Shown here in pieces: positions 19,416 to 27,821 of a stretch of 64,000 nucleotides of DNA (position 1 is the first letter of the stretch; each line of letters starts with the position of its first letter). This DNA is from Streptomyces agglomeratus (GTDB taxonomy: Bacteria; Actinomycetota; Actinomycetes; Streptomycetales; Streptomycetaceae). Under the pieces are notes generated by a model. That model saw nothing but the letters and a program-made list of their open reading frames with translations. It ran no database searches and was not told the DNA's origin. The stretch covers positions 7,384,501-7,448,500 of the forward strand of contig NZ_MEHJ01000001.1 of assembly GCF_001746415.1 (NCBI RefSeq), in the 5' to 3' direction. Made by a program: the position numbers and the translations under genes.

Positions 19416-19783
19416 CGGACGAACGCCCTGGCGCCGCCGAGGGGGTCGACGGGGTGCTCGCCGCGCTTGCCGACCCGACGCGACGGCAGTTGCTCGACCT
19501 GCTGGCCGCACACGGGGAGGCCACTGCGACCAAGCTCGCCGAACGGCTTCCCGTCTCGCGACAGGCAGTGGTCAAGCACCTCGCCGTCCTGGACGCCGCC
19601 GGACTGGTGTCCGGCAGCCGGGTCGGCCGCGAGGTGCGGTACGCGGTGCGGCCCGCGGCGCTCGACACGACGGCGCGGTGGATGGCCGCGCTGGCGGCCG
19701 ACTGGGACCGGCGGCTGGAGAACATCAAGCGTGTCGCCGAGGCGGCGGAGCGGGATTCGCGCCGCCCGGCGCCACCCGACTGA
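19412..19783 (+). CDS. ArsR-family transcriptional regulator
   Basis: 123 residues, a winged helix-turn-helix (about 15-95) with ADPTRRQLLDLLA and the recognition helix VSRQAVVKHLAVLDAAGL. No paired cysteine metal site is present, so it probably senses something other than a metal ion. It is translationally coupled to the SRPBCC gene. The twin GTGCAACC inverted repeats upstream are the natural autoregulatory sites. Confidence 0.9.
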   Translation: MTDERPGAAEGVDGVLAALADPTRRQLLDLLAAHGEATATKLAERLPVSRQAVVKHLAVLDAAGLVSGSRVGREVRYAVRPAALDTTARWMAALAADWDRRLENIKRVAEAAERDSRRPAPPD

Positions 19784-19909
19784 GGGGCGGTACGTCGCAA
19801 GTGGCTGAGGCCGGTCCGTAAGCGCTCCGGACGCGCGGCGGCGGAACGGACCGTCGGCCGCAGCGGACCGAAGCTGTGGCCGGGCATCGAAGCACCACAA
19901 CTGCCACCA

Positions 19910-19986
19910 GCAGGACCCGGGCCCGGGTCCTGCGCGGCCGCCGCACCACGTCGACGGCGCGCATCACGCGATGCGCGCCGTCGACG
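19910..19986. terminator. two perfect palindromes between convergent genes
   Basis: A 24-bp perfect palindrome at 19910-19933 (left half GCAGGACCCGGG) is followed by a 17-bp stem with a 4-base loop at 19949-19986 (left arm CGTCGACGGCGCGCATC). They lie between the ArsR gene and the ECF41 sigma gene. The 298-bp gap holds no gene. Confidence 0.75.
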
Positions 19987-20081
19987 GGCAGCGCGACTTC
20001 GACCTCGCCGGACAGGCGAACCGGCCGCCTTGCGCTCCCTGACCCGAGTGCCGTGAAGGAGGCGGCCCGGACTGGGACTGC

Positions 20082-21014
20082 TCATCGCGCTCGGTTCGGC
20101 CGGCGACGGGACTCCTTCACCTCCCGGTCGAGGGCCCAGGCATCCGCCACCGGCCCCATGTGCCCGAGCTTGTCGGGGTTGATCACCGAGCGGATCGTCT
20201 GCACCTGCCCGTCGAGCACCTCAAGGGCCAAGGCGTACAACACCCTGCCGTCCCGGTCACGGAAGATCGCTCCCGGCTGGCAGTTGACCTCGTGCGGCTC
20301 GAACGACACGCCGACCCGCGCCATCCGAGGCAAGACGGCGACAAGCAGCCGGGCCACGTTCCTGGCGCCGACGACGGCCCTCGCCAGCTGCGGGGCCTTC
20401 CCGCCGCCGTCACCGACCATCGATACGTCGGCGGCGAGCAGCTCCTGGAGGCCCGCGACATCGCCTTCGCGGAGGGCGTCGAAGAACCGCGAAGCCAGCT
20501 CCTGCCTTTCCTGCCGGTCAGCTGCGAACCGCGGCCGCCCGGCCTCCATATGCCGCCGCGCCCGCACCAGGAGCTGCCGGCATGCCGCCTCCGAGCGCCC
20601 CACCGCCGTGGCTATCTCGTCGTACCCGAACCCGAACACCTCCCGCAGAACGAACACTGCCCGTTCCAGCGGGCTGAGCCGCTCCAGCAGCAACAACGCC
20701 GCCATCGACACCGAGTCGGCCAGTTCCACCGACCGCGCGGGATCCTCATAGGGGTCGGCGAGCAGCGGCTCGGGAAACCACGGGCCCACGTACTGCTCCC
20801 GCCGCACCCGCGCGGAACGCAGCACATCGATCGAGATCCGCGTCACCGCGGCCGACAGAAAGGCCTTGGCCGACGTGGGCCGGGTCGCCGAGCCGTCAAA
20901 GCGCAGCCATGTCTCCTGCACCGCGTCCTCGGCCTCGCCCACGCTGCCCAGAATCCGATAGGCGATCGAAAACAGCAGCGGCCGCAGCTCCTCGAACTCC
21001 TCGACCTTGCTCAC
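20082..21014 (-). CDS. sigJ: ECF41-type sigma factor with SnoaL-like C-terminal domain
   Basis: 310 residues. Sigma2 is at about 10-75 (EAEDAVQETWLRF) and sigma4 at 105-160. A SnoaL-like domain occupies 170-290. Signature motifs of ECF41 are present: WFPEPL in the linker (79-84), DGGGK (202-206) and NPDKLGHM (279-286). In this group the C-terminal domain replaces an anti-sigma factor, modulating activity. The carboxymuconolactone decarboxylase gene 183 bp upstream on the same strand is the classic partner and carries a consensus ECF41 promoter. The symbol follows the actinobacterial name for this group. Confidence 0.92.
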   Translation of the reverse strand: MSKVEEFEELRPLLFSIAYRILGSVGEAEDAVQETWLRFDGSATRPTSAKAFLSAAVTRISIDVLRSARVRREQYVGPWFPEPLLADPYEDPARSVELADSVSMAALLLLERLSPLERAVFVLREVFGFGYDEIATAVGRSEAACRQLLVRARRHMEAGRPRFAADRQERQELASRFFDALREGDVAGLQELLAADVSMVGDGGGKAPQLARAVVGARNVARLLVAVLPRMARVGVSFEPHEVNCQPGAIFRDRDGRVLYALALEVLDGQVQTIRSVINPDKLGHMGPVADAWALDREVKESRRRPNRAR

Positions 21015-21163
21015 GCCGGCTTCCTTCCTTCCTGAGCCCTCCCGCCCGGCCGTACTCGCCGGCGCAGGCGGCTTCCGTTACTCATCCGGTCAACGGCCGT
21101 AGCGGTGAGCACAGTTGCGGTGCTCGGAGCCCACGGCCGGACCCCGAGCCGGTTGGTGCTGGA

Positions 21164-21201
21164 TTCAGACCGACTTCAGACCGTCTTCAGGCCGACTTCA
21201 G
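21164..21201. repeat. 11-bp tandem repeat at the decarboxylase stop
   Basis: Three tandem copies of TTCAG(A/G)CCG(A/T)C plus a partial fourth copy. They reach the stop codon of the decarboxylase gene on the minus strand, between it and the sigma gene. Confidence 0.75.
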
Positions 21202-21671
21202 TGGAACTGCCCGGGCTCGTAGTCACCGGCCGGCTGCTGGGCGATGACGTTCAGCCGGTTTGTCATGTTCATGATAGAAACCAGCACCACCAGAGCGGTG
21301 AGCTGCTCCTCGTCGTAGTGCTTGGCGGCGTACGCCCACACCGCGTCGCTGACCCCACCCGCCGCGTCCGCGACGCGGGTTCCGTCCTCCGCCAGCTCCA
21401 GGGCGGCACGCTCCGCCTCGGTGAAGACGGTGGCCTCCCGCCACGCCGCCACCAGATGCAGCCGCACCGAGGTCTCGCCGGCGGCGGCCGCCTCCTTGGT
21501 GTGCATGTCGATGCAGACGGCACAGCCGTTGATCTGACTCACGCGCAGCGCCACCAACTCCTGTGTCGCGGCCGGCAGAGGCGAGTCCTTGAGCACCTTG
21601 CCGGCCGACATGATGTGCTTGAAGATCTTGCCGGCGGTGGGGCTGGCGAAGTAGTTCAGTCGCGCGTCCAT
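21198..21671 (-). CDS. carboxymuconolactone decarboxylase / AhpD-like protein
   Basis: 157 residues. The redox motif GCAVCIDMH has C50, C53 and H57, as in AhpD-type alkylhydroperoxidases and CMD-family proteins. The fold is all alpha. Such proteins reduce peroxides or act on gamma-carboxymuconolactone; for the ECF41-linked group the substrate is unknown. GGAGGAG lies upstream of the ATG at 21671. With the sigma factor downstream it forms the ECF41 module, and its promoter matches the ECF41 consensus exactly. Confidence 0.92.
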   Translation of the reverse strand: MDARLNYFASPTAGKIFKHIMSAGKVLKDSPLPAATQELVALRVSQINGCAVCIDMHTKEAAAAGETSVRLHLVAAWREATVFTEAERAALELAEDGTRVADAAGGVSDAVWAYAAKHYDEEQLTALVVLVSIMNMTNRLNVIAQQPAGDYEPGQFH

Positions 21672-21715
21672 GGTGTGCGTGCTCCTCCGTGGTCGTCAGT
21701 GGCTACACCCCTTGA

Positions 21716-21742
21716 GACGGGGCAGCCCGATCCCCTGTGACA
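21716..21742 (-). promoter_or_regulatory. ECF41 consensus promoter
   Basis: On the minus strand TGTCACA (21736-21742) and CGTC (21716-21719) are spaced by 16 bp, about 45 bp before the decarboxylase start. This is the published ECF41 target motif. The rest of 21672-21970 shows no gene. Confidence 0.85.
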
Positions 21743-21970
21743 CGAAGGAATGTGCCCCGCGTCTCCTTGCCGTCTGCGCCCGTCGGTGGAGGCGGCTCCC
21801 GAAGGTGCGCGGGGCTCAGGTCGTCAACGGATCACTGCGCGTCCAGCGCGCTCGTAGCGCGGCGGTGCGGGGCGCCAATTCCAGTGGCCCTCCCGGGCGC
21901 GGTCGGGGGCCGCCGCGCCCATCCGGCTCTGGCCGCCCGATCGGCATCATGAAGAAACTTGAGCCTTGTC

Positions 21971-21999
21971 TTGTCAATATGTGTGCTGCGAGTTATATA
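21971..21999 (+). promoter_or_regulatory. sigma70-like promoter of the Hsp20 gene
   Basis: TTGTCA (21971-21976) and TATATA (21994-21999) have a 17-bp spacer in an unusually AT-rich patch. They lie about 60 bp before the start codon. No complete HspR-type HAIR repeat was found. Confidence 0.65.
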
Positions 22000-22058
22000 A
22001 GAACTGTCGGAAGCCGAACGGCCCGGACGCGTACAACACACAAGGAGGCGATGATCAG

Positions 22059-22478
22059 ATGCTGTTGCGGACGGATCCCTTCCGTGAGTTGGACCGACTC
22101 ACGGAGCAGGTGTTCAACGGAGTGCGGCGTCCTGCGGCGATGCCCATGGATGCCTGGCGCGAGGACGGCTCGGTCCGGGTCGAGCTGGACCTGCCGGGCG
22201 TCGACCCCGACTCCGTGGACCTGAAGGTCGAGCGGGACGTGCTGACGATCCAGGCCGAACGCAAGCCATCGACGAGAGAAGAGTCCGAGGTGCTGATCTC
22301 CGAGCGGCCCAGGGGCACGTTCACTCGGCAGCTGTTCCTCGGCGAGAACCTGGCCACGGAGCACATCGAGGCGACGTACGAAGCGGGCGTGCTGAGCCTG
22401 CGCGTTCCGGTGGCCGAGCAGGCCAAGTCGCGCAAGATCGAGATCAGTGGCGGTGGCCGCAAGGAGCTGCGGTCCTGA
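22059..22478 (+). CDS. small heat-shock protein (Hsp20 / alpha-crystallin)
   Basis: 139 residues from the ATG at 22059 with AAGGAGG upstream. The alpha-crystallin domain spans about 30-125 (VRVELDLPGVDPDSVDLKVE, ERPRGTFTRQLFLG, YEAGVLSLRVPV), including the conserved GVL motif. It is an ATP-independent holdase that binds unfolding proteins and assembles into oligomers. A strong near-consensus promoter lies upstream. Likely induced by heat or other protein-damaging stress; monocistronic. Confidence 0.95.
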   Translation: MLLRTDPFRELDRLTEQVFNGVRRPAAMPMDAWREDGSVRVELDLPGVDPDSVDLKVERDVLTIQAERKPSTREESEVLISERPRGTFTRQLFLGENLATEHIEATYEAGVLSLRVPVAEQAKSRKIEISGGGRKELRS

Positions 22479-22568
22479 GGTACCGCCGGGTGTCTCGGGG
22501 CGCTCGGCGTGGCGCGAGGCCCTGCGGACACGGATCCGCAGGGCCCGCGACTGTCCGGTCCGACCCCT

Positions 22569-22865
22569 TCACGCGTTCCCGCGCGGTACGTGCTCGATGG
22601 TCGAGAGGGTGAGCCCGTTGGGCGGTGGCGGCGGGTCTTCAGCCGGCGACGCGCTGAGAACCACCGTCAGGATGAGCCCCACAATGGCAATGATGATCAC
22701 TGCCAGGGCGGTCCGCTTGCGCCAGTTCCACCGAGACGGCTCCTTCCGGCGCCCGGCCTGGAACTGCTCATTGAGAGCGCTCATGCGGGCGGCCAGTGCT
22801 GGGTCCTCACTGGCGAGTCGTCGCTCGATCTGCGCGAGCACGCGCCCTTCCGACTCATGTTCCAT
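22569..22865 (-). CDS. DUF3040 family membrane protein
   Basis: 98 residues from the ATG at 22865, chosen because AGGTGG lies five bases upstream; another ATG is six codons earlier. The N-terminus EGRVLAQIERRLASEDPALAARM is the DUF3040 signature. One transmembrane helix (TALAVIIIAIVGLILTVVL) follows, then a Pro-rich end. DUF3040 proteins usually have two helices, so this is a short form. Function unknown. Confidence 0.8.
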   Translation of the reverse strand: MEHESEGRVLAQIERRLASEDPALAARMSALNEQFQAGRRKEPSRWNWRKRTALAVIIIAIVGLILTVVLSASPAEDPPPPPNGLTLSTIEHVPRGNA

Positions 22866-23019
22866 GGCAGCCACCTGCTTCATGGCGGAGACGCACGCGC
22901 TGAAAAAGCCGTTCCCTACACGTAGACATTCTCCCCCAATGCCTTCGCTTCTTCGCCTTGGCGGCAACCCGAAGCGCCGAAGCAGGCTCCGCCCCTGGCG
23001 CCTGCGCCCGGCCAGTCGA

Positions 23020-24222
23020 TCAGTCGACATACGATTCGAGGGTGCCACGGCGCCGGATGTCGAGCGTCGCGCAGTGGAATGAGCCGCCGAACGGTGCGTG
23101 GTGCAGCAGGTCGCACGGGATCGGCTCGAACCCCCATCGCTCGAGCGCGCGCAGCATGTCGGTGTGGTGCCGCTCCGCGATCACCCGCTTTTCGTCGATC
23201 ATGAGAACGTTCATGTTGAGCCACTTGCCGCACATCGAGGTGATCTTGAGCAGGCGCTCGTCGATCTCGTTGGGCTCGGGCGCGATCAGGATGTCCCACG
23301 CACTCAGGACGTCGGGCAGGTGGTCGACGTCGATGTAATCAGGATTGATCAGCACCTTGCCGGGTGACAGCACGAGGAATGTCGTGTCGATGTGCATGGG
23401 TGTGCGGGAGCGGCTTTCGACCTCGTGGATGCGATATCCGGGTCCGAGATGGCGGCGCAGCCATTCGATACCCATGCGGTTGGTGACATTGCTCCGGGTA
23501 ACGAAAAGATCGCGCCCCGCGCGCACGAAATCCGCAGCGTCGAAGACCGGCTCGTACTCGGTGAGGATGTAGCGCATGGGCTCACCGGCCTCGGGGACAC
23601 GGAAATCCGCCTCGAACAGTTCGTCGGTGAGCTGCGGCTTCGGCGCCGCCGTCCAGCGCGCGCCGCGCCGGAAATAGTCCTTGAGGATCTCGCGATAGGA
23701 GTGGGTCTCGAAATAACGGCACGGCCACGCCATCGGAGTCTCGATGATCTCATCGCCGATCACCAGCAGGCTGTCACGCGGGCAGGTATTGCAGAAGCCG
23801 CGCGACGACCAGTCGGGCGTGCCGAAGCGCTGCCTGTGGTCGACCGGCTCCGGGCGCCTGACCGTAACGCCGAGGGACTCCAGGAGAGTGATGAAATGAT
23901 CGAGCTCCTGCTGTGCCGGCTCAATCAGTGCGCGCGGGTACTTGAAGCCTGCGGCAAGCCCTTGGAGCCGTGCCGCCCATTGCGGGATGTTGCAGGCCAC
24001 CACGGGATGGCTGGACGGGATCGTCGCGCCGTCGAGGCGTCCGACGACGATCTCCTCCAGTGGGTCCCACTCGTTGTGGGAATTGACCGGCGAGACGAGA
24101 GGTCCGGATGCGCCGGCGGTCCCGGCAGAGGGGGCCGGTATCGCGTCGTGATCCAAGGGCAGCGTACCGGTGCCTCCGCCGGGCGCCGCCCTCGGTATTC
24201 CGGGCCTCTGCACCATCGCCAT
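23020..24222 (-). CDS. amidinotransferase (glycine amidinotransferase-like)
   Basis: 400 residues from the ATG at 24222. The fold has the pentein-type motifs of L-arginine amidinotransferases: EWDPLEEIVVGR near the N-terminus, NTCPRDSLLVIGDEI and MHIDTTFLVLSPGK centrally. The C-terminus GGSFHCATLDIRRRGTLESY has the catalytic cysteine C384. These enzymes move the amidino group of arginine to an amine acceptor such as glycine (creatine pathway) or an inosamine phosphate (streptomycin-type pathways). The acceptor cannot be read from sequence. No other biosynthetic gene lies nearby, so it is an orphan. A less GC-rich patch (TTTACTATATCC) precedes the start. Confidence 0.88.
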   Translation of the reverse strand: MAMVQRPGIPRAAPGGGTGTLPLDHDAIPAPSAGTAGASGPLVSPVNSHNEWDPLEEIVVGRLDGATIPSSHPVVACNIPQWAARLQGLAAGFKYPRALIEPAQQELDHFITLLESLGVTVRRPEPVDHRQRFGTPDWSSRGFCNTCPRDSLLVIGDEIIETPMAWPCRYFETHSYREILKDYFRRGARWTAAPKPQLTDELFEADFRVPEAGEPMRYILTEYEPVFDAADFVRAGRDLFVTRSNVTNRMGIEWLRRHLGPGYRIHEVESRSRTPMHIDTTFLVLSPGKVLINPDYIDVDHLPDVLSAWDILIAPEPNEIDERLLKITSMCGKWLNMNVLMIDEKRVIAERHHTDMLRALERWGFEPIPCDLLHHAPFGGSFHCATLDIRRRGTLESYVD

Positions 24223-24495
24223 GCCCCACCGCTTCCGATCACAGAAGTCAGATTTACTATATCCAAACGGGCGAACCGGTGAATGGCCGCAGTGGTCCGG
24301 CCGGCGCACTGACTCGACCGGCCTTTTCGCTCGGCGGCGGCGTCGAGAAATTTATGGCTCTTCCTGCTGCCCGTTCGGCTTCCGCGATCACTGCTGTCCG
24401 TGTCATCGCCGATACGGCATGCCACACCATGAATCGGTGCAGTGTCCGTGCTGGAAAGCGCGGAGCAGGCGACTCGGCCGGCTGTGTCACGACGC

Positions 24496-24699
24496 CTAGC
24501 GGCGACCTGCGTCGTTGAAGCCGCTCACGTCCGTGTCCATACCTCGATATCGTTCGTCACCGTCCGGGTGCAGATCGAGTATGTCGAGGAATTCGGCCAA
24601 TTCGGCGGAGCTCCTGGCATAGCTGGCGAGGGTGCGTCGGGCGGCGCGGCGCTCATTTACGGCCCTCGCGGATGGGGCACTGTCGTCGGCAACATCCAT
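24496..24699 (-). CDS. small hypothetical protein
   Basis: 67 residues (MDVADDSAPS...NDAGRR). A helical core RTLASYARSSAELAEFLDILDLHP looks conserved-type and acidic. I recall short actinomycete proteins of this style, but have no family name for it. No clear Shine-Dalgarno. The upstream part of the open frame is unlike coding sequence, so this start is a judgement from composition. Confidence 0.5.
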   Translation of the reverse strand: MDVADDSAPSARAVNERRAARRTLASYARSSAELAEFLDILDLHPDGDERYRGMDTDVSGFNDAGRR

Positions 24700-24968
24700 G
24701 GTGATGATGCGATCACGAGCCGGGCTCTGACGCATCAGTAGCGCGCACGGGCTCAGCCGTAAGAGCGCCGCTCCGACCGGCGTCGCCCGCTCCGACCGGC
24801 ATCGCCCGCGCGATCCGCGCGGCTCTGTCCTTGGGTGTCGGTCCTCTGCCGGGCGAACCCGGCACCCCCGGACGGCCCCCGCGCCGGATGCGGGGACGGG
24901 GCGACGCTGTTTCGCTGGTGTGCGCCCCGGAATTCTCCGGGCGGCCGGCACCCATGGAGTGAGTGATC

Positions 24969-25160
24969 ATGAGCGTTTCCGACGAGTCCGGCAGTCGAAG
25001 CCGGCGGCTGCGCGCCAGAGCGCAGGAGATGGAGCAGGCCGCGGAGCGTGCCACCGACCCGGCGAAGCGCCGGCGGCTGAAGGAGGAGGCCCGCCTCCTC
25101 AAGGAGCGCAGCGAGCGGGCGAGCGGCCTGGGGAGTCGAGAGGGCATCGACCCCACGTAG
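24969..25160 (+). CDS. DUF6381-type small coiled-coil protein
   Basis: 63 residues from the ATG at 24969 with GGAGTGA seven bases upstream. A single charged helix (RLRARAQEMEQAAERATDPA, then RLKEEARLLKERSERA) is predicted to form a coiled coil. This matches the DUF6381 pattern of Streptomyces. Function unknown. No operon partner is evident. Confidence 0.75.
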   Translation: MSVSDESGSRSRRLRARAQEMEQAAERATDPAKRRRLKEEARLLKERSERASGLGSREGIDPT

Positions 25161-25235
25161 TGGCACGGAACCGACTGCTAAGCCGGGGACAGGTGATGTG
25201 GCAGCAGTCCTGCCCACCCCAATCCGCCTCGTGGA

Positions 25236-25456
25236 CAGGAGAGTACGGCCGGCCGTCGCGCCGCTCGGCAGGGTTGCCCGGAGTGGTGCTTCCGCGCATG
25301 CGGCGCAGGCCGCCCCGGGTCTCCGTGGTCATCGACACGTCCAGATCGGTCAGTGACACCGAACTCGGCAGCGCGCTCCTGGAGGTCGCCGCGATCTCCC
25401 GCTCCGCGGGCGGCCGTCGCGACCTGGTGACCGTGCTGTCGTGCGACGCCCGGTAG
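25236..25456 (+). pseudogene. fragment of a VWA-like metallopeptidase-type gene
   Basis: The frame reads YGRPSRRSAGLPGVVLPRM, then VSVVIDTSRSVSDTELGSAL and ends DLVTVLSCDAR. This matches the VWA-like domain of DUF2201-type proteins, where DTSGSVSD is the metal-site (MIDAS) motif; here the Gly is replaced by Arg. Only about 70 codons survive, with no start or C-terminus. The 25161-25648 stretch holds nothing else. Confidence 0.65.
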
Positions 25457-25648
25457 GCGGCGCGGGGCCGTGGCACCGTACCGCTCGGCGCGGTGGGCGC
25501 CGGAGCGCGGGGGCACCATCGTTGTCCCGTACTCCGCGAAGCGCCCGGCCGGCGAGCGGCGGGACCGGCGGTGCCCGAAGGCTGTTCGACACGGGCGGAC
25601 GGGAAGGCCGCGCACTGACTTCGTGACGGCCCCGTTTACGCTGCACGG

Positions 25649-27127
25649 ATGCTGTCGTATGACGAAATGACGCCGCCGGAACGGGAATTGTGGGACGCCT
25701 TCCCCGAAGGACGTCAAGTGGACCTGCGGGCCGGCGCGACGGGCGGCGACGATCCTGCCGGAGGGGCGGACTGGGGGCCCGAGCGCACGCTTCGTGCGGC
25801 CGTAGTGACCGCTTTGGCGCGGGGAGGCAGCGCGGCGCCACCGGGTGCGGTCACCGCCCTGCGGGTGGCCGGCGCGCGGATCACCGGGCGTCTCGATCTG
25901 TCCGGAGCCGACATCGGACACCTGCTGTGGTTCGAGGGCTGCTGGTTCGAGGAAGGTCCGAGCTTCTACGGAGCCGCCACCCGGACGATCGGCATCATCG
26001 GCAGCCGGGTGCCCGGCCTGGACGCCACCATGGCCCGGATAGAGGGCCGCCTGGACCTGAGGCGATCCGTCCTGCACAGCAGGGTTTCGCTGGTGAACGC
26101 CCGGGTGGCCGGGGAGCTCGCGCTGACCGGCGCGGCGCTGTCGGACCCGGACGGACTGGCGTTGTCCGCCGGTGGCCTGGTCATGGAAGGCGGGATCTTC
26201 GCCCGCGACCTCACCACGAGAGGCGAGGTACGGCTGGTCGGAGCACAGCTGTCAGGCGGCCTTTTCATGGAGGGCGCGCGACTGGAGAACCCCGGCGCCT
26301 CGGCGCTCGTCGCGGACAACGCCCTGGCCTCGACGCTTGTCTTCTCCCAGGGCTTCGGGGCGCTCGGAACCGTACGCCTGCGGGGCGCGCAGACAACGGA
26401 CCAGCTGACCTTCCGGGGCGCCACCCTCAGCGGTGACCGGGTCGCGCTGGACTGCTCACGCATGCAAGCGGGCGATCTCGACCTCACACCCGCCGCACCG
26501 CCCACAGGCGCCGTGGACCTACAAGGCGCCCAGATCGCCGTCCTGCACGACAGCGAGGACGCCTGGCCCGACGTCGTACGGCTACAGGGGCTGGTCTACG
26601 GTTCCCTCCAGCCCGCGGAAGGCGCCCGGGACGACGTGGCACGCCGCGTGGCATGGATACGGCGCGAACCCGGCTACGCACCGCAGCCCTACGAGCAGTT
26701 GGCGAGCTGGTACCGGAAGGTCGGCCACGACGACGACGCCCGCCGGGTACTCCTCGCCAAGCAGCGCCACCGTCGCAGCGTCCTGGGCACGGCCGGGCGC
26801 GCCTGGGGCCACCTGCTCGACGCCGTGGTGGGTTACGGCTACCGTCCCTGGCTGGCCGGGGTGTGGATAGCGGCCCTGACGGTGCTCGGTACGTGGGTGT
26901 TCCGAGCCCAGTCGCCGCAACCGGTCAAGGCCGGCGAAGGGCCGCCCTTCAACGCCCTGGTGTACACGCTCGACCTGCTGATTCCCATCGGCGGCCTCGG
27001 CCAGCGCAGCTCCTGGTACTGGCCGGAAGGCCCCGCGCAATGGCTGTCCTACACCCTGATCGCCGCCGGCTGGCTGCTGACGACGGCGGTCGTCGCGGGC
27101 GTGACCCGGTCGCTGAACAAGACCTGA
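25649..27127 (+). CDS. beta-helix repeat protein with C-terminal membrane helices
   Basis: 492 residues. About 60-330 consist of short repeats such as ITGRLDLSGADIGHL, VAGELALTGAAL and VRLVGAQLSGGLFM, which form a right-handed quadrilateral or left-handed beta-helix like pentapeptide-repeat proteins. Three hydrophobic helices follow (about 405-425, 438-455 and 465-487). Similar Streptomyces proteins are often annotated as membrane-associated oxidoreductases, but no redox motif is visible here. The topology suggests a membrane-tethered cytoplasmic binding surface. Single gene, start ATG at 25649. Confidence 0.8.
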   Translation: MLSYDEMTPPERELWDAFPEGRQVDLRAGATGGDDPAGGADWGPERTLRAAVVTALARGGSAAPPGAVTALRVAGARITGRLDLSGADIGHLLWFEGCWFEEGPSFYGAATRTIGIIGSRVPGLDATMARIEGRLDLRRSVLHSRVSLVNARVAGELALTGAALSDPDGLALSAGGLVMEGGIFARDLTTRGEVRLVGAQLSGGLFMEGARLENPGASALVADNALASTLVFSQGFGALGTVRLRGAQTTDQLTFRGATLSGDRVALDCSRMQAGDLDLTPAAPPTGAVDLQGAQIAVLHDSEDAWPDVVRLQGLVYGSLQPAEGARDDVARRVAWIRREPGYAPQPYEQLASWYRKVGHDDDARRVLLAKQRHRRSVLGTAGRAWGHLLDAVVGYGYRPWLAGVWIAALTVLGTWVFRAQSPQPVKAGEGPPFNALVYTLDLLIPIGGLGQRSSWYWPEGPAQWLSYTLIAAGWLLTTAVVAGVTRSLNKT

Positions 27128-27223
27128 CAGCTCCCGGCCGCGCGGCCGCGTCCGGACAGGTGGGTGACGTGCGGATTACGGGGAAGGCGTTCGGTCTACC
27201 TACTCGCACAACCAGGAGGCGAT

Positions 27224-27712
27224 GTGACCGACGTCGTGGAGCTGATCACCCGGGACCACCGGCGGATGGAGGACCTCTTCCGCGCGATGCGGAGCGTCGA
27301 GGAGGACCGGGCCGCCGCGCTCAGGGAATTCGCGGACCTGCTGATCGCACACGGCGAGGCCGAGGAGGCGGAGGTCTACCCGGCGCTGCGCCGCTACCGG
27401 AAGGTCGACAACGACGAGGTCGACCACGGTGAAGAGGAACACACCGAGGGGAACAAGGCCCTCGCGGCTCTCCTGGAGGTGTCCGAGGTGGGCTCGCAGG
27501 AGTGGGACGAGAAGCTGGAGGAGCTGTCCGAGGCCATCACCCACCATCTGGACGAGGAGGAACGCACGCTCCTCAACCACGCCAGGGAGCTCGTCGCGGA
27601 CGAGCGGCGGGCGGAGCTGGGTGAGGCGTTCGCCCGCGAGCGCGAGCGGCTGCTGAAGGAAGGGTGCGGAAGCCTGGAGAACGTACGCAAGGTCATTGCG
27701 GCGTCCGGCTGA
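27224..27712 (+). CDS. hemerythrin HHE-domain protein
   Basis: 162 residues from the GTG at 27224 with AGGAGG upstream. Metal-binding positions are in DHRRMEDLF, HGEAEEAEVYP, HGEEEHTEGN and HHLDEEERTLL, the pattern of a di-iron four-helix bundle. These bind O2, NO or sense iron. Highly acidic. Single gene ending in strong terminators. Confidence 0.9.
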   Translation: MTDVVELITRDHRRMEDLFRAMRSVEEDRAAALREFADLLIAHGEAEEAEVYPALRRYRKVDNDEVDHGEEEHTEGNKALAALLEVSEVGSQEWDEKLEELSEAITHHLDEEERTLLNHARELVADERRAELGEAFARERERLLKEGCGSLENVRKVIAASG

Positions 27713-27756
27713 CGCTGCTGTGAGGCAGCGGGGCCCCGGCCGGGGCGCGCGCCACC

Positions 27757-27783
27757 GGCCGCCGTGTCCGGGCGACGGCGGCC
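27757..27783. terminator. hairpin between hemerythrin and DUF6355 genes
   Basis: GGCCGCCGT pairs with ACGGCGGCC around a 9-base loop. Additional GC-rich pairing flanks it over 27724-27806. Convergent genes. Confidence 0.7.
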
Positions 27784-27821
27784 CCGCTTCCACCGCGGGG
27801 CCGCTGCGGCATTCCCGATGC

